Shown: positions 17,847 through 29,342 of the stretch, piece after piece
Position numbering within the stretch: position 1 is the stretch's first letter
Layout of the letters: every line of letters begins with the position of its first letter
Origin: Psychrosphaera aestuarii
GTDB lineage: Bacteria; Pseudomonadota; Gammaproteobacteria; Enterobacterales; Alteromonadaceae
Assembly (NCBI RefSeq): GCF_017948405.1
Contig: NZ_CP072844.1
Coordinates: 496,001 to 560,000, forward strand
DNA: 64,000 bases
Direction: 5' to 3'
Program-made: the position numbers and the translations under genes
Notes under the pieces: model-generated
The model's database searches: none
Seen by the model: only the letters and a program-made list of their open reading frames with translations
Told to the model about the DNA's origin: nothing

Positions 17847-18263
17847 TTACTTGTCGTTTGCTAAACGTACTTTAAGCATACGTTCTTGAAACTCAAAGTC
17901 ATTCAAAGAGTCGATCACTTTAGTGCTATCTGCCGTAGCGATCTCTACAAAACCGAAACCACGACGTTTGCCTGTTTGCTTATCTCGTAATAAACGAACA
18001 GAAAACACGGTACCGTATTCGCTGAAAAGCTCACGAACACTTCCTTCGTTTGCACGATAAGGAAGGTTACCCACATATAACGTTGTTGTATTTGCTGCCT
18101 GCTCTTCTGAAGAACCAGTGAATGAAGCAACAAGACCTGCTACTACCGCACCAATCGCAAAGGCTGCAGATGCAGGGACTTCAGAACCAACAAAATGAAA
18201 AAGAACCGCACCGATAACTGCTACTACTATAGACGGTACGAATACCGAAGAATTAAAAGACAT
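17847..18263 (-). CDS. RRM-domain RNA-binding protein with N-terminal membrane region
   Basis: 138 residues. The N-terminal ~50 residues are hydrophobic and Gly/Ala/Val-rich, with two likely membrane segments (VFVPSIVVAVIGAVLFHFVG and a second at about 32-50). The C-terminal ~80 residues form one RRM with RNP2 LYVGNLPY and RNP1 RGFGFVEI. This layout resembles the membrane-associated Rbp proteins of marine Gammaproteobacteria; it may tether RNA at the membrane (inference). The chosen ATG at 18263 has GAGAG upstream; an earlier in-frame ATG at 18329 would add 22 unlikely residues. The gene is divergent from the rRNA operon. Confidence 0.85.
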   Translation of the reverse strand: MSFNSSVFVPSIVVAVIGAVLFHFVGSEVPASAAFAIGAVVAGLVASFTGSSEEQAANTTTLYVGNLPYRANEGSVRELFSEYGTVFSVRLLRDKQTGKRRGFGFVEIATADSTKVIDSLNDFEFQERMLKVRLANDK

Positions 18264-18386
18264 ATTCCATACTCTCAAAAAAGTTTTAAAAAACATAAAT
18301 GTAAACACGTGATCGTTCACGTAAGGCATATACTATTACCTACAGAGGGATTTACAAGTTATTTCTTGGTCATAATTTAGCAGAAT

Positions 18387-18440
18387 GATCCATTTTTTAC
18401 ACAGATCGAACAAGATCTGTTCAAACGATCTAAAAAGATC
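18387..18440. promoter_or_regulatory. GATC cluster with dyad upstream of the rRNA promoters
   Basis: Five GATC sites start at 18387, 18404, 18414, 18427 and 18437, at 10-17 bp steps. Between them lies a dyad GAACA-AGATC-TGTTC (18408-18422), flanked by AGATCG and CGATCT. It lies just upstream of rrn P1. The role is unknown; a regulator site or Dam-sensitive region is possible. Confidence 0.35.
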
Positions 18441-18460
18441 GGATTATTTGCAATTAGTGC

Positions 18461-18488
18461 TTGCGCTATTTCTAAAACTCCCTAAAAT
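18461..18488 (+). promoter_or_regulatory. rRNA operon promoter P1
   Basis: -35 TTGCGC (18461-18466), 16-bp spacer, -10 TAAAAT (18483-18488), followed by a GC-rich discriminator GCGTCC. The arrangement matches the downstream P2 and is typical of growth-rate- and ppGpp-controlled rrn promoters. An inverted repeat CTCCCT/AGGGAG (18478-18483 and 18503-18508) straddles the start region. Confidence 0.6.
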
Positions 18489-18608
18489 GCGTCCTCGTTG
18501 TCAGGGAGACATCAAACGGCTTGAAACGTTAAGTAAAGGTGGTTTGATTTGACTTAAAACGGTTTAGAAAACTTCTTCAAAATAATGAAAAAGATTTGAT
18601 AAAAACGT

Positions 18609-18636
18609 TGACAACGAATTAGGGAAGTGTAGAATG
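18609..18636 (+). promoter_or_regulatory. rRNA operon promoter P2
   Basis: Consensus -35 TTGACA (18609-18614), 16-bp spacer, -10 TAGAAT (18631-18636), discriminator GCGCATCCC. The preceding 30 nt are A/T-rich (18576-18606) and can act as an UP element. The 16-bp spacer and GC discriminator are the standard signs of a stringently controlled rrn promoter. Confidence 0.82.
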
Positions 18637-18686
18637 CGCATCCCGGTTGAGACAAGGTCTCGACCAAGAGCAGAAAGGCTCTGAAC

Positions 18687-18697
18687 GTTCTTTAACA
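18687..18697 (+). promoter_or_regulatory. boxA antitermination element in the 16S leader
   Basis: GTTCTTTAACA, the boxA type recognised by NusB/NusE in rrn antitermination. A second copy with TGCTCTTTAACA occurs in the 16S-23S spacer (20776). Confidence 0.75.
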
Positions 18698-18701
18698 ATT
18701 T

Positions 18702-18727
18702 GTAATTAATTATTTGTGTGGGCACTC
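18702..18727 (+). other. Pre-16S processing stem, 5' arm
   Basis: The 5' arm is complementary to 20406-20431: a 19-nt perfect match (18702-18720 with 20413-20431), extended through G-U pairs to CACTC/GAGTG. This is the double-stranded stem expected for RNase III release of pre-16S rRNA. Confidence 0.85.
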
Positions 18728-18851
18728 CGATGAGTAGTAACAAAACACACTAAGGTTCTTCTTCGGAAGGCAGCTTAGTACTTGTAACTATCAATTGAGT
18801 GTCTGAACGAAATTTATTTGAACAGAATTCAATGGGTAGCGATTAAACTTT

Positions 18852-20385
<1,534 letters not shown>

Positions 20386-20405
20386 TAAACGAAGTTACAC
20401 CTTCA

Positions 20406-20431
20406 GAGTGTTCACACAAATAATTAATTAC
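20406..20431 (+). other. Pre-16S processing stem, 3' arm
   Basis: Partner of 18702-18727, located 20 nt after the mature 16S end. Pairing loops out the whole 16S, as expected for an RNase III substrate. Confidence 0.85.
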
Positions 20432-20493
20432 GAATAATGAGCGAGAAAGCTGCAAGCTGTTAGCTGCATTCGAGAGTTTGTAGCATAAACGAT

Positions 20494-20570
<77 letters not shown>

Positions 20571-20614
20571 AATCTTCGATTTGGACCAACGTTTTAATGA
20601 CGTGACTTCAGTAT

Positions 20615-20690
20615 GGGGCTATAGCTCAGCTGGGAGAGCGCTTGATTTGCATTCAAGAGGTCCGCGGTTCGATCCCGCGTAGCTCCACCA
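20615..20690 (+). tRNA. alaT: tRNA-Ala (anticodon TGC)
   Basis: 76-nt tRNA with encoded CCA. Acceptor GGGGCTA/TAGCTCC, anticodon loop TTTGCAT giving TGC, T loop GGTTCGATCC. Second spacer tRNA after tRNA-Ile, the standard order. Confidence 0.98.
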
Positions 20691-20775
20691 TACTGACACT
20701 CAGTTTCTCGATTCAAAACCCTAAACCATACACATTGTAGTGAGTGTGCATCGTTTAGAGTTTTTTATAAACTCA

Positions 20776-20787
20776 TGCTCTTTAACA
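20776..20787 (+). promoter_or_regulatory. boxA element in the 16S-23S spacer
   Basis: TGCTCTTTAACA, the canonical boxA sequence, about 200 nt before 23S. It keeps RNA polymerase antiterminated through 23S. Confidence 0.8.
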
Positions 20788-20839
20788 ATTTGGAAAGCTG
20801 ATAAAAAAATAAGGTAAACATTATTGTTTATTTATTTGT

Positions 20840-20896
20840 TATTCAACAACTAAAAAAATAATTTTGATTATCACTGTAAGAGAAAACTCAAGCGTT
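20840..20896 (+). other. Pre-23S processing stem, 5' arm
   Basis: Segments here pair with 23875-23923: TATTCAAC with GTTGAATA, AATAATTTTGA with TCAAAATTATT, and a GTAAGAGAA..AAGCGTT block with AACGCTTAAGTGTTCTCCTAC. The stem is interrupted but long and brings the two 23S ends together for RNase III. Confidence 0.7.
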
Positions 20897-20991
20897 ATTT
20901 ATGTCAGGTTCTTGGTCTTATACAAACCAAGTAACCAATAAATATGACACATAAACTGCGACTGAATTTGCGAGAGCATTTAAGGTTGTAT

Positions 20992-23872
<2,881 letters not shown>

Positions 23873-23874
23873 AC

Positions 23875-23923
23875 AACGCTTAAGTGTTCTCCTACAGAGA
23901 CTCAAAATTATTTTGGTTGAATA
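23875..23923 (+). other. Pre-23S processing stem, 3' arm
   Basis: Complementary partner of 20840-20896, directly after the 23S end. See the 5' arm for paired blocks. Confidence 0.7.
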
Positions 23924-23991
23924 TCCAGCTTTCTGATTGTTAAGACAATTTACGTAAGCGGTGTTTTTATAACATCGATTACAAACAGCTT

Positions 23992-24110
23992 TGCCTGGTG
24001 GCAATAGCGCTGTGGAACCACCTGACTCCATTTCGAACTCAGAAGTGAAACGCAGCTGCGGCGATGGTAGTGTAGCATTTGCTATGCGAGAGTAGCTCAC
24101 CGCCAGGCTC
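23992..24110 (+). rRNA. rrf: 5S ribosomal RNA
   Basis: About 119 nt, from TGCCTGG to CCAGGCTC. It includes the conserved CGAACTCAGAAGTGAAACG loop and GATGGTAGTGT segment. Last gene of the rrn operon, followed by a strong hairpin. Confidence 0.97.
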
Positions 24111-24117
24111 CCATACT

Positions 24118-24147
24118 AACCCCTTGCACTATGTGCGAGGGGTTTTT
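24118..24147 (+). terminator. rRNA operon terminator
   Basis: 12-bp stem AACCCCTTGCAC/GTGCGAGGGGTT with one G-U-type mismatch, TAT loop, then TTTTTT. It ends the rrn transcript just after 5S. Confidence 0.92.
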
Positions 24148-24222
24148 TATTGCCTCCGATTTAATCCACACCCCGTTTTAGTTATACTTGGTTTAAAACC
24201 ATCAATTAAAAGAGATAAAATA

Positions 24223-24705
24223 ATGCCTTCAATGGATATCGTTTCTGAAGTAAATTTAGAAGAAATGCGTAACGCTACCGAAAACTCGAATCGTGTATTA
24301 AGCACCCGTTATGACTTTCGTGGTGTTGAAGCTAGCTTTGAATGGAAATCTCCAGCAGTAAAAATCAAATGCGGTGGTGATTTCCAAGCAAAACAAATGG
24401 TAGATATTTTGCGAAGCCAGCTAGTAAAACGCCAAATAGATCCAAACGCAATGGAGATTTCCAAAGCAGAATTTTCTGGGCGCGCCTGTTCTCAAACAGT
24501 GACAATCAAGGAAGGTATCGAAAAAGACATAGCTAAAAAGATTGTCAAAATAATTAAAGACAGCAAACTAAAAGTTCAAGTTGCTATTCTAGGTGAAGAG
24601 CTCCGCGTTACAGGTAAAAAACGTGATGACTTACAAGCGGTTATGCAACTGGTAAGAACGAGTGAGCTTGGCCAACCGTTTCAGTTTAAAAACTTTAAAG
24701 ATTAA
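24223..24705 (+). CDS. yajQ: YajQ family nucleotide-binding protein
   Basis: 160-residue cytosolic protein of the YajQ (DUF520) family: two ferredoxin-like domains that bind RNA/nucleotides; a Xanthomonas homologue binds c-di-GMP. Family sequences are [18 protein letters not shown] at the start, [30 protein letters not shown] (about 86-101) and [12 protein letters not shown] at the end. The ATG at 24223 gives the usual length; an earlier in-frame ATG at 24079 overlaps 5S rRNA and is rejected. It has AGAG upstream. It is monocistronic downstream of the rrn terminator. Confidence 0.95.
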   Translation: MPSMDIVSEVNLEEMRNATENSNRVLSTRYDFRGVEASFEWKSPAVKIKCGGDFQAKQMVDILRSQLVKRQIDPNAMEISKAEFSGRACSQTVTIKEGIEKDIAKKIVKIIKDSKLKVQVAILGEELRVTGKKRDDLQAVMQLVRTSELGQPFQFKNFKD

Positions 24706-24869
24706 ATCACAGTAAACATAGCTACTGACTTTGCGCATCCAGTTCCTTTGTATAAATGGTCGGTGTTAGTAAATGATCTCTGCTTGGTATTTTTCGTATT
24801 AAATTATGAACAAGGTGACTAAGCAGCGATTGTGCAAACATCCTATTAAGCAAAATTAAGAGAACAGTT

Positions 24870-25403
24870 ATGTCATTTAATGCCTCCACAATAAACAAAG
24901 ATAGCAACTTGTTCATGGTCGATGGTTTGCCATTGATTACGGTTTATGACGATAACTTTTTTGTGCGGAATGATTATGATGTCCTGTCGGTGGGTCAACG
25001 AAACTACTTAATTCGATATTTTAATAAACTTGGTTTTACCCAAACAAGCGGTAAGACCTTAACTAAGTCTATTACGACACTACACATTCCTAAACCAAAC
25101 TCTAATCTTGCAGTCTCTTCTTTTGACGAACGTTTTCTTAAGTTTGACGGAGCCAATTATTATTGTGTTACTCCTACCATGTTCGCTGAAGCGCTTTTTT
25201 ACTTAACATTGGATAAACAAAATCATGATGTTATAAAGACTTTACGTAGATTGATCAAAAAATGCCCTTATAATATCGAGTGGTTAAGGGATGTAAGTTA
25301 TCACTCTCCGATAGAGAATATCACCAAACACACCTACCAAGATTTGGTAGATTATCAATCCTTTATAGTCCAGAAGCGTTACAAAAAGAAAAAGTCACTT
25401 TGA
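24870..25403 (+). CDS. Hypothetical protein, family unknown
   Basis: 177-residue protein with no signal peptide or membrane helix. I recognise no domain. It has an N-terminal stretch FMVDGLPLITVYDDNFFVRN, a middle with Cys in YYCVTPTMFAEALFYLTLD and a very basic C-terminus (QKRYKKKKSL) that could contact nucleic acid or membrane. The ATG has AGAGAA upstream. It sits alone between yajQ and the dusA leader, on the same strand. Codon use looks like its neighbours. Confidence 0.65.
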   Translation: MSFNASTINKDSNLFMVDGLPLITVYDDNFFVRNDYDVLSVGQRNYLIRYFNKLGFTQTSGKTLTKSITTLHIPKPNSNLAVSSFDERFLKFDGANYYCVTPTMFAEALFYLTLDKQNHDVIKTLRRLIKKCPYNIEWLRDVSYHSPIENITKHTYQDLVDYQSFIVQKRYKKKKSL

Positions 25404-25428
25404 TGGTTAGCTATATGTTTTGAAATGC

Positions 25429-25434
25429 TATAAT
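25429..25434 (+). promoter_or_regulatory. Candidate -10 element for dusA
   Basis: Perfect TATAAT followed by ACGCC. No clear -35 lies at 16-18 bp. It would start a leader of about 155 nt containing the hairpin region at 25451-25503. Confidence 0.4.
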
Positions 25435-25450
25435 ACGCCACTATTTTTAT

Positions 25451-25503
25451 CCTATTTTGGTGCCCCTGAGGGGGTTTTTTTGCCCCTGAGGGGGTGAAAT
25501 AGG
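25451..25503 (+). promoter_or_regulatory. Duplicated GC-rich hairpin in the dusA leader
   Basis: Two identical 13-mers GCCCCTGAGGGGG (25462-25474 and 25482-25494) are separated by T7 and enclosed by arms CCTATTT/AAATAGG (25451-25457 and 25497-25503). Each copy can fold alone (the first, with T7 after it, as a terminator), or the two can pair with each other in one long stem. It could terminate the upstream gene or control dusA. Confidence 0.6.
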
Positions 25504-25594
25504 GGTGTTTATACCGGAAAACGCCGTTTTTGGACTTTTATTAATTCTCCATATGGGTGCTGTAAGGTCATGTATTTAATGAGGTATTGTCAAA

Positions 25595-26584
25595 GTGACT
25601 AAGAAAAAACTAGATAGGCGTTTTTGCGTAGCTCCAATGTTGGATTGGACTGACCGCCACTGTCGTTATTTTTATCGTACTATGTCCAAGCATTCAGTTT
25701 TGTATACAGAGATGGTCACTACTGGAGCAATCATCCACGGAAAGAATGATTTTTTAAAGTTTAACGAGAGAGAACAACCAGTCGCTTTACAGTTAGGTGG
25801 CAGTGATCCTGAAGCGTTAGCACACTGTGCCAAGCTAGCCGAAGAAAGAGGCTACGACGAAGTAAACCTTAATGTAGGTTGTCCCTCGGATCGTGTTCAA
25901 AATGGAATGTTTGGTGCCTGTTTAATGGCAAAGCCTGAATTGGTTGCGGAATGTGTTGCGGCGATGAAAGCAGTGACCACAATTCCCATTACCGTTAAGT
26001 CTCGTATTGGCATTGATGACCAAGACAGCTTTGAGTTTTTACTCGATTTTGTGACAAAAGTTAAAGCAGCAGGTTGCGATACATTTATTATACACGCAAG
26101 AAAAGCTTGGTTAACTGGTTTAAGCCCGAAAGAAAATCGTGACATTCCACCACTCGATTACGGCCGTGTTTATAAAATCAAGCAGATGTTTCCCGACCTA
26201 GAAATCATAATTAACGGTGGCATAAAAACCTTAGAAGAAAGCATTGAACACCTAGAGCACGTTGATGGTGTTATGATGGGTAGAGAGGTTTATCAAAACC
26301 CTTATATTATGGCCGACGTTGACGCTGCTATTTATGGTGAACCAACAAAAAAAATAAAGCGCTCAGAAGTTTTATCGGAGATGTCCGAGTATATCACTCT
26401 ACATGAGCAAGACGAAGGGCGTGCATGGCATGTGCTTCGCCATATGATGGGCTTATATTTAGGTTTACCTGGTGCCAAAATATGGCGTAGATATTTGAGT
26501 GAAAATGCGGTGAAAACAGACAAAAAAGGTAAAGAACTTGTTGAAGAAGCAACCTCGTTCTTTAGAGAAAGGGGAATTGACTAA
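25595..26584 (+). CDS. dusA: tRNA-dihydrouridine(20/20a) synthase DusA
   Basis: FMN-dependent enzyme reducing U20/U20a in the tRNA D loop with NADPH. Signatures are [19 protein letters not shown] at the start, YTEMVTTGA, the active-site block [20 protein letters not shown] (catalytic Cys in GCPS, about residue 98), [17 protein letters not shown] and INGGIKT. The 329 residues match E. coli DusA. The start is GTG with no strong ribosome-binding site; GAGG is about 11 nt upstream. A 10-codon frame (25570-25602) overlaps the start. The gene ends at a hairpin. Confidence 0.95.
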   Translation: MTKKKLDRRFCVAPMLDWTDRHCRYFYRTMSKHSVLYTEMVTTGAIIHGKNDFLKFNEREQPVALQLGGSDPEALAHCAKLAEERGYDEVNLNVGCPSDRVQNGMFGACLMAKPELVAECVAAMKAVTTIPITVKSRIGIDDQDSFEFLLDFVTKVKAAGCDTFIIHARKAWLTGLSPKENRDIPPLDYGRVYKIKQMFPDLEIIINGGIKTLEESIEHLEHVDGVMMGREVYQNPYIMADVDAAIYGEPTKKIKRSEVLSEMSEYITLHEQDEGRAWHVLRHMMGLYLGLPGAKIWRRYLSENAVKTDKKGKELVEEATSFFRERGID

Positions 26585-26659
26585 TAATTGGTTAAATTAA
26601 CTAACCAATCAATATCTTGAAAATCTTCAATTTGTTTGTTTGTACTTGCAAACCTCAAG

Positions 26660-26690
26660 TGGCCCTTTAAATATAGGGCCATTTTTATTT
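26660..26690 (+). terminator. Rho-independent terminator after dusA
   Basis: Perfect 7-bp stem TGGCCCT/AGGGCCA (26660-26666 and 26675-26681) with an 8-nt loop, then TTTTTATTT. Confidence 0.88.
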
Positions 26691-26754
26691 CAGGTATGGC
26701 ACAACCTTTGTAATAGTATCTCCGACTAAACATAAAAACATCAGGAGATAAGTC

Positions 26755-26988
26755 ATGCAATCATTAGTTTTAATCAGCAGCCTAGTTCTAAATACACCAG
26801 TTTCAATTAGTTCGTTATCTGATACTCAAGACTTAAATAAGTTAATTAACGAGCAAGTTAGCACCGTGCAGAAACAGGTTCGCCACAACACTCAATTGTC
26901 TATTTTAGACACAGACATTTTACAAGCTAGACATATAGTGAAATTAGTAAAAAGCGCGAGTAGTACAAACAACGAAGCAAGTGAATAA
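26755..26988 (+). CDS. Small hypothetical protein, possibly exported
   Basis: 77 residues. The first ~20 are hydrophobic (SLVLISSLVLNTPVSISSLS) but lack a basic N-terminus, so export is uncertain. The rest is polar and helical, with QDLNKLINEQVSTVQKQVRH in the middle. CAGGAGATAAGTC precedes the ATG, a very good ribosome-binding site. It is followed after 2 nt by another tiny gene, the pair lying upstream of the heptamer repeat and psp operon. No family recognised. Confidence 0.55.
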   Translation: MQSLVLISSLVLNTPVSISSLSDTQDLNKLINEQVSTVQKQVRHNTQLSILDTDILQARHIVKLVKSASSTNNEASE

Positions 26989-26990
26989 TT

Positions 26991-27134
26991 ATGGTGAGTT
27001 CGTTAACGCTGTTAGTTGTTTCGATGTTGCCAGTAATTAGTTTGGGAGTAGTTTACGCACTAGTAAACGCAGTTAACTCCTCTAATTTATTTAGCGCGGT
27101 TTTTTCATACATAAATAAGCAAATTAGTTTGTAG
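26991..27134 (+). CDS. Small membrane protein (47 aa)
   Basis: ATG two nt after the stop of the preceding small gene. It encodes 47 residues with one hydrophobic segment (about 4-27, LTLLVVSMLPVISLGVVYAL) and a polar tail. The tight spacing suggests co-translation; no independent ribosome-binding site is obvious beyond the upstream gene's GTGAATAA end. No family recognised. Confidence 0.45.
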   Translation: MVSSLTLLVVSMLPVISLGVVYALVNAVNSSNLFSAVFSYINKQISL

Positions 27135-27160
27135 TCAATTTGCTTTAGTTGCTTTAATCC

Positions 27161-27321
27161 TCCAAATTCCAAATTCCAAATTCCAAATTCCAAATTCCAA
27201 ATTCCAAATTCCAAATTCCAAATTCCAAATTCCAAATTCCAAATTCCAAATTCCAAATTCCAAATTCCAAATTCCAAATTCCAAATTCCAAATTCCAAAT
27301 TCCAAATTCCAAATTCCAAAT
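27161..27321. repeat. Perfect heptamer microsatellite (AAATTCC)23
   Basis: 161 nt made of 23 uninterrupted copies of a 7-bp unit (AAATTCC on plus, GGAATTT on minus) with no mismatch. It lies between the small genes and pspA, about 270 nt before pspA. Seven is not a multiple of three, so this is not coding in a stable frame. Perfect identity suggests recent expansion and high copy-number variability. Confidence 0.98.
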
Positions 27322-27530
27322 CTAATGTGCCGGCGATTTATAAATCGGCTTCAATTTTCATACTAATGGTTTTTAGCGCTAATACGAATTATATGGCTTC
27401 GTTAATCTTGTTGTGTTTGTTTGATTAAAAGTTAGTCAAATTAACCACCAAATAAATGTTTCAGATTCAACTCATTTTCCTTTCTGAATTTATAGTTATT
27501 AAAAACAAGCACTTATAAAGTTCATTGGAG

Positions 27531-27545
27531 TGGCATGACGATTGA
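27531..27545 (+). promoter_or_regulatory. Possible sigma-54 promoter for pspA
   Basis: TGGCATG-ACGA-TTGA, close to the sigma-54 consensus (TGGCACG-N4-TTGCW) but lacking the C of the -12 GC. It is about 50 nt before the pspA start. psp operons in other Gammaproteobacteria are sigma-54/PspF-dependent; no pspF is in this window. Confidence 0.35.
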
Positions 27546-27594
27546 AAGTATAAAAGTGATTTTGATTAACCCACTAAACGATCAGGAGATTACC

Positions 27595-28254
27595 ATGGGT
27601 GTACTAAATAGATTTGTTGATGTAGTAAACGCGAACCTGAATGCAGCTTTAGATAAGGCTGAAAAACCAGAGCATATGTTAAGGCTAATTGCTCAAGATA
27701 TGGAAGAGGCTCTGGTAGAAGCTCGCACACATGCAGCTAGTCTAATTGCTGAAAAAAAACATATCACCAGAGAATTGGATTTAATCTTAAAGCAGCAAAA
27801 TGAATGGCAAGTTAAAGCAGAATTAGCGCTAAGTAAAGATAGAGAAGATTTAGCGAGAGACGCGTTAGTTCAAAAAGAAAAAACATCTAGTGAGGCAGAA
27901 GTATTAAAGGCGCAGTTGGTAAAAATAGAAATGGATTTGGAAACAATATCATCCGACACGAGTCAATTGCATGTAAAGCTAGCTGAAGTAAAAGAGAAGT
28001 TAAAAAGTACCTATCGACGTCATGAGTCGGCATCGGTTCGTCAACGCTCTCAACAAGCAATGGATAGCAATAAGATTGATATGATCAGTAACCGTTATGA
28101 AGCATTGCAGCGCAAAGTGGATGACCTAGAAAGCCAGGCAGATGCATATGATTACACATCAAGTAATTTGCAAGATGAGTTTAAGAAGCTAGAAGTCGAG
28201 TCAAAAGTTGATGATCAACTAGCACAATTAAAGAAAAAATTAGCTAAAGCTTAG
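27595..28254 (+). CDS. pspA: Phage shock protein A (PspA/IM30 family)
   Basis: 219-residue peripheral inner-membrane protein that assembles into ESCRT-III-like scaffolds and protects membrane integrity and proton-motive force under envelope stress. It starts MGVLNRFVDVVNANLNAALD, an amphipathic N-terminal helix, then long coiled-coil helices to the end (…LAQLKKKLAKA). EKPEHMLRLIAQDMEEALVE is typical of PspA. The ATG at 27595 follows CAGGAGATTACC; the earlier ATG at 27535 adds 20 non-family residues. First gene of an operon with pspC and a membrane protein gene. Confidence 0.93.
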   Translation: MGVLNRFVDVVNANLNAALDKAEKPEHMLRLIAQDMEEALVEARTHAASLIAEKKHITRELDLILKQQNEWQVKAELALSKDREDLARDALVQKEKTSSEAEVLKAQLVKIEMDLETISSDTSQLHVKLAEVKEKLKSTYRRHESASVRQRSQQAMDSNKIDMISNRYEALQRKVDDLESQADAYDYTSSNLQDEFKKLEVESKVDDQLAQLKKKLAKA

Positions 28255-28263
28255 GAGCGAATT

Positions 28264-28473
28264 ATGAAAAATGAATATATTGGTAATCCAATTACTAAAG
28301 ACGCATTAAATAGAAAGTTAACCGGTGTATGTGCAGGTATCGCAAAACATTTCAACCTACCGGTTTGGGCTGTTCGAACCGGTACCGTGATATTTGGTTT
28401 GTTTTATCCATCTGCAGCCATTTTTGGTTATCTCTTGGCATCGATTTTGATGCCAACTCGAAAATACTACTAA
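28264..28473 (+). CDS. pspC: PspC-domain protein
   Basis: 69-residue inner-membrane PspC-domain protein. The motif RKLTGVCAGIAKHFNLPVWA at about 20-39 is the PspC signature, followed by one membrane segment (about 40-62, TGTVIFGLFYPSAAIFGYLL). It is shorter than E. coli PspC (119) and lacks the C-terminal leucine zipper. PspC senses membrane stress and recruits PspA. AGGAG precedes the ATG and the pspA stop is 9 nt away, so the two are in one operon. Confidence 0.9.
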   Translation: MKNEYIGNPITKDALNRKLTGVCAGIAKHFNLPVWAVRTGTVIFGLFYPSAAIFGYLLASILMPTRKYY

Positions 28474-28489
28474 TTGAAGGGGGAGCGTT

Positions 28490-28816
28490 ATGGCTAGTTT
28501 TTTTAAAGTTACTCTATATCTACTAGGTATATGCTTTATATTAAGCTTGTTACCAACTTTTTACTTCAATGTGGAAGGGTTTAATCACTGGGTAAGTATT
28601 GGTGGAATAACAGAAAATATCATTGGCTTTGGAGTCGCAATCATTGTGTTTTTTGGTCTTGCGGTTGCATTTATAAGTTTGTTCGCTGGATTATTTGTTG
28701 TATTCGCAATGATAGTTGGAGGGATTATATTAGCGGGTCTAACGGCTACTTGGCCAATTGTTCTGTTAGCTGTGTTCGCTTATTTAGTATTTTCTCGAAA
28801 AGAGAAAAATCATTAA
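28490..28816 (+). CDS. Small inner-membrane protein, psp operon
   Basis: 108 residues, almost entirely hydrophobic, with about three membrane helices (about 7-26, 43-63 and 66-100) and a short basic end (FSRKEKNH). It has GGGGGAG before the ATG and lies 16 nt after pspC. I recognise no named family; by position it could stand in for PspB or help PspC, which is inference. It is the last gene of the tight psp group. Confidence 0.75.
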   Translation: MASFFKVTLYLLGICFILSLLPTFYFNVEGFNHWVSIGGITENIIGFGVAIIVFFGLAVAFISLFAGLFVVFAMIVGGIILAGLTATWPIVLLAVFAYLVFSRKEKNH

Positions 28817-28883
28817 ATAAATATCCAATCAAGACCTAGGTTACGGTATGATTATTATCAAATAACTTTGTTAGGTGTCTGAA

Positions 28884-29327
28884 ATGAAAATAATTGTACT
28901 TTTATTAGGTTTATTATTGGCGAGCACAAATGCAATTGCTGATTTATCAATTTCTGCGACTGACGCCTCAGTTCGTGCACCAATACCAGGCATGAAAAAT
29001 ACCGTTGGATATCTGAAGTTAACCAATAATGGTATATCTGACGTAGTACTTGTAAGCGCACAAAGTAACGCATCAAAAGTACTTGAATTCCATAACCATG
29101 AAATGACAGATGGGGTTATGCGAATGTATCAACAGCAAGAAGTAAAAATACCAGTGGGTGAAACAGTAGTTTTTCAGTCTGGTGGACTACACTTAATGTT
29201 TCTAGACGTTGAGCCTAGTCTAAAAGGTACTAATAGCGTAGACGTTACCTTTGGAACGAAAAGCGGTGATAAGTTCACCATCCCGTTTAACGTTGAGTCA
29301 ATAAAAGTAAAACATCACCATCATTAA
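28884..29327 (+). CDS. PCu(A)C-type copper chaperone
   Basis: 147-residue periplasmic copper chaperone. A signal peptide (about 1-20, ending NAIADL) is followed by a cupredoxin-like domain. The copper ligands appear as HNHEMTDGVMRM (about 71-82) and GLHLMFLD (about 103-110), the H-M-x(n)-M-x(n)-H-x-M pattern of the family. PCu(A)C delivers Cu(I) to cytochrome oxidase or other cuproproteins. The chromosomal C-terminus ends KVKHHHH, which may add metal binding. The ATG at 28884 has AGGTG upstream; an in-frame GTG at 28875 is less likely. It is separate from psp by 67 nt. Confidence 0.9.
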   Translation: MKIIVLLLGLLLASTNAIADLSISATDASVRAPIPGMKNTVGYLKLTNNGISDVVLVSAQSNASKVLEFHNHEMTDGVMRMYQQQEVKIPVGETVVFQSGGLHLMFLDVEPSLKGTNSVDVTFGTKSGDKFTIPFNVESIKVKHHHH

Positions 29328-29342
29328 AAGAAGGTCAAAAAA

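Noticed and set aside
25570..25602. 10-codon upstream frame as a true leader peptide gene
   Set aside because: No ribosome-binding site and no run of regulatory codons; kept only as part of the dusA leader observation.
27053..27319. 88-codon minus-strand frame across the heptamer repeat (repeated WNLEFGI)
   Set aside because: It exists only because the 7-bp unit has no stop in that frame. There is no ribosome-binding site, and any copy change would shift the frame.
27161..27321. CRISPR array
   Set aside because: The repeat is a pure 7-bp tandem without spacers, and no cas genes are near.
29313..29327. Terminal HHHH as a cloning tag
   Set aside because: It lies in normal chromosomal context with natural flanking sequence, so it is a native tail.
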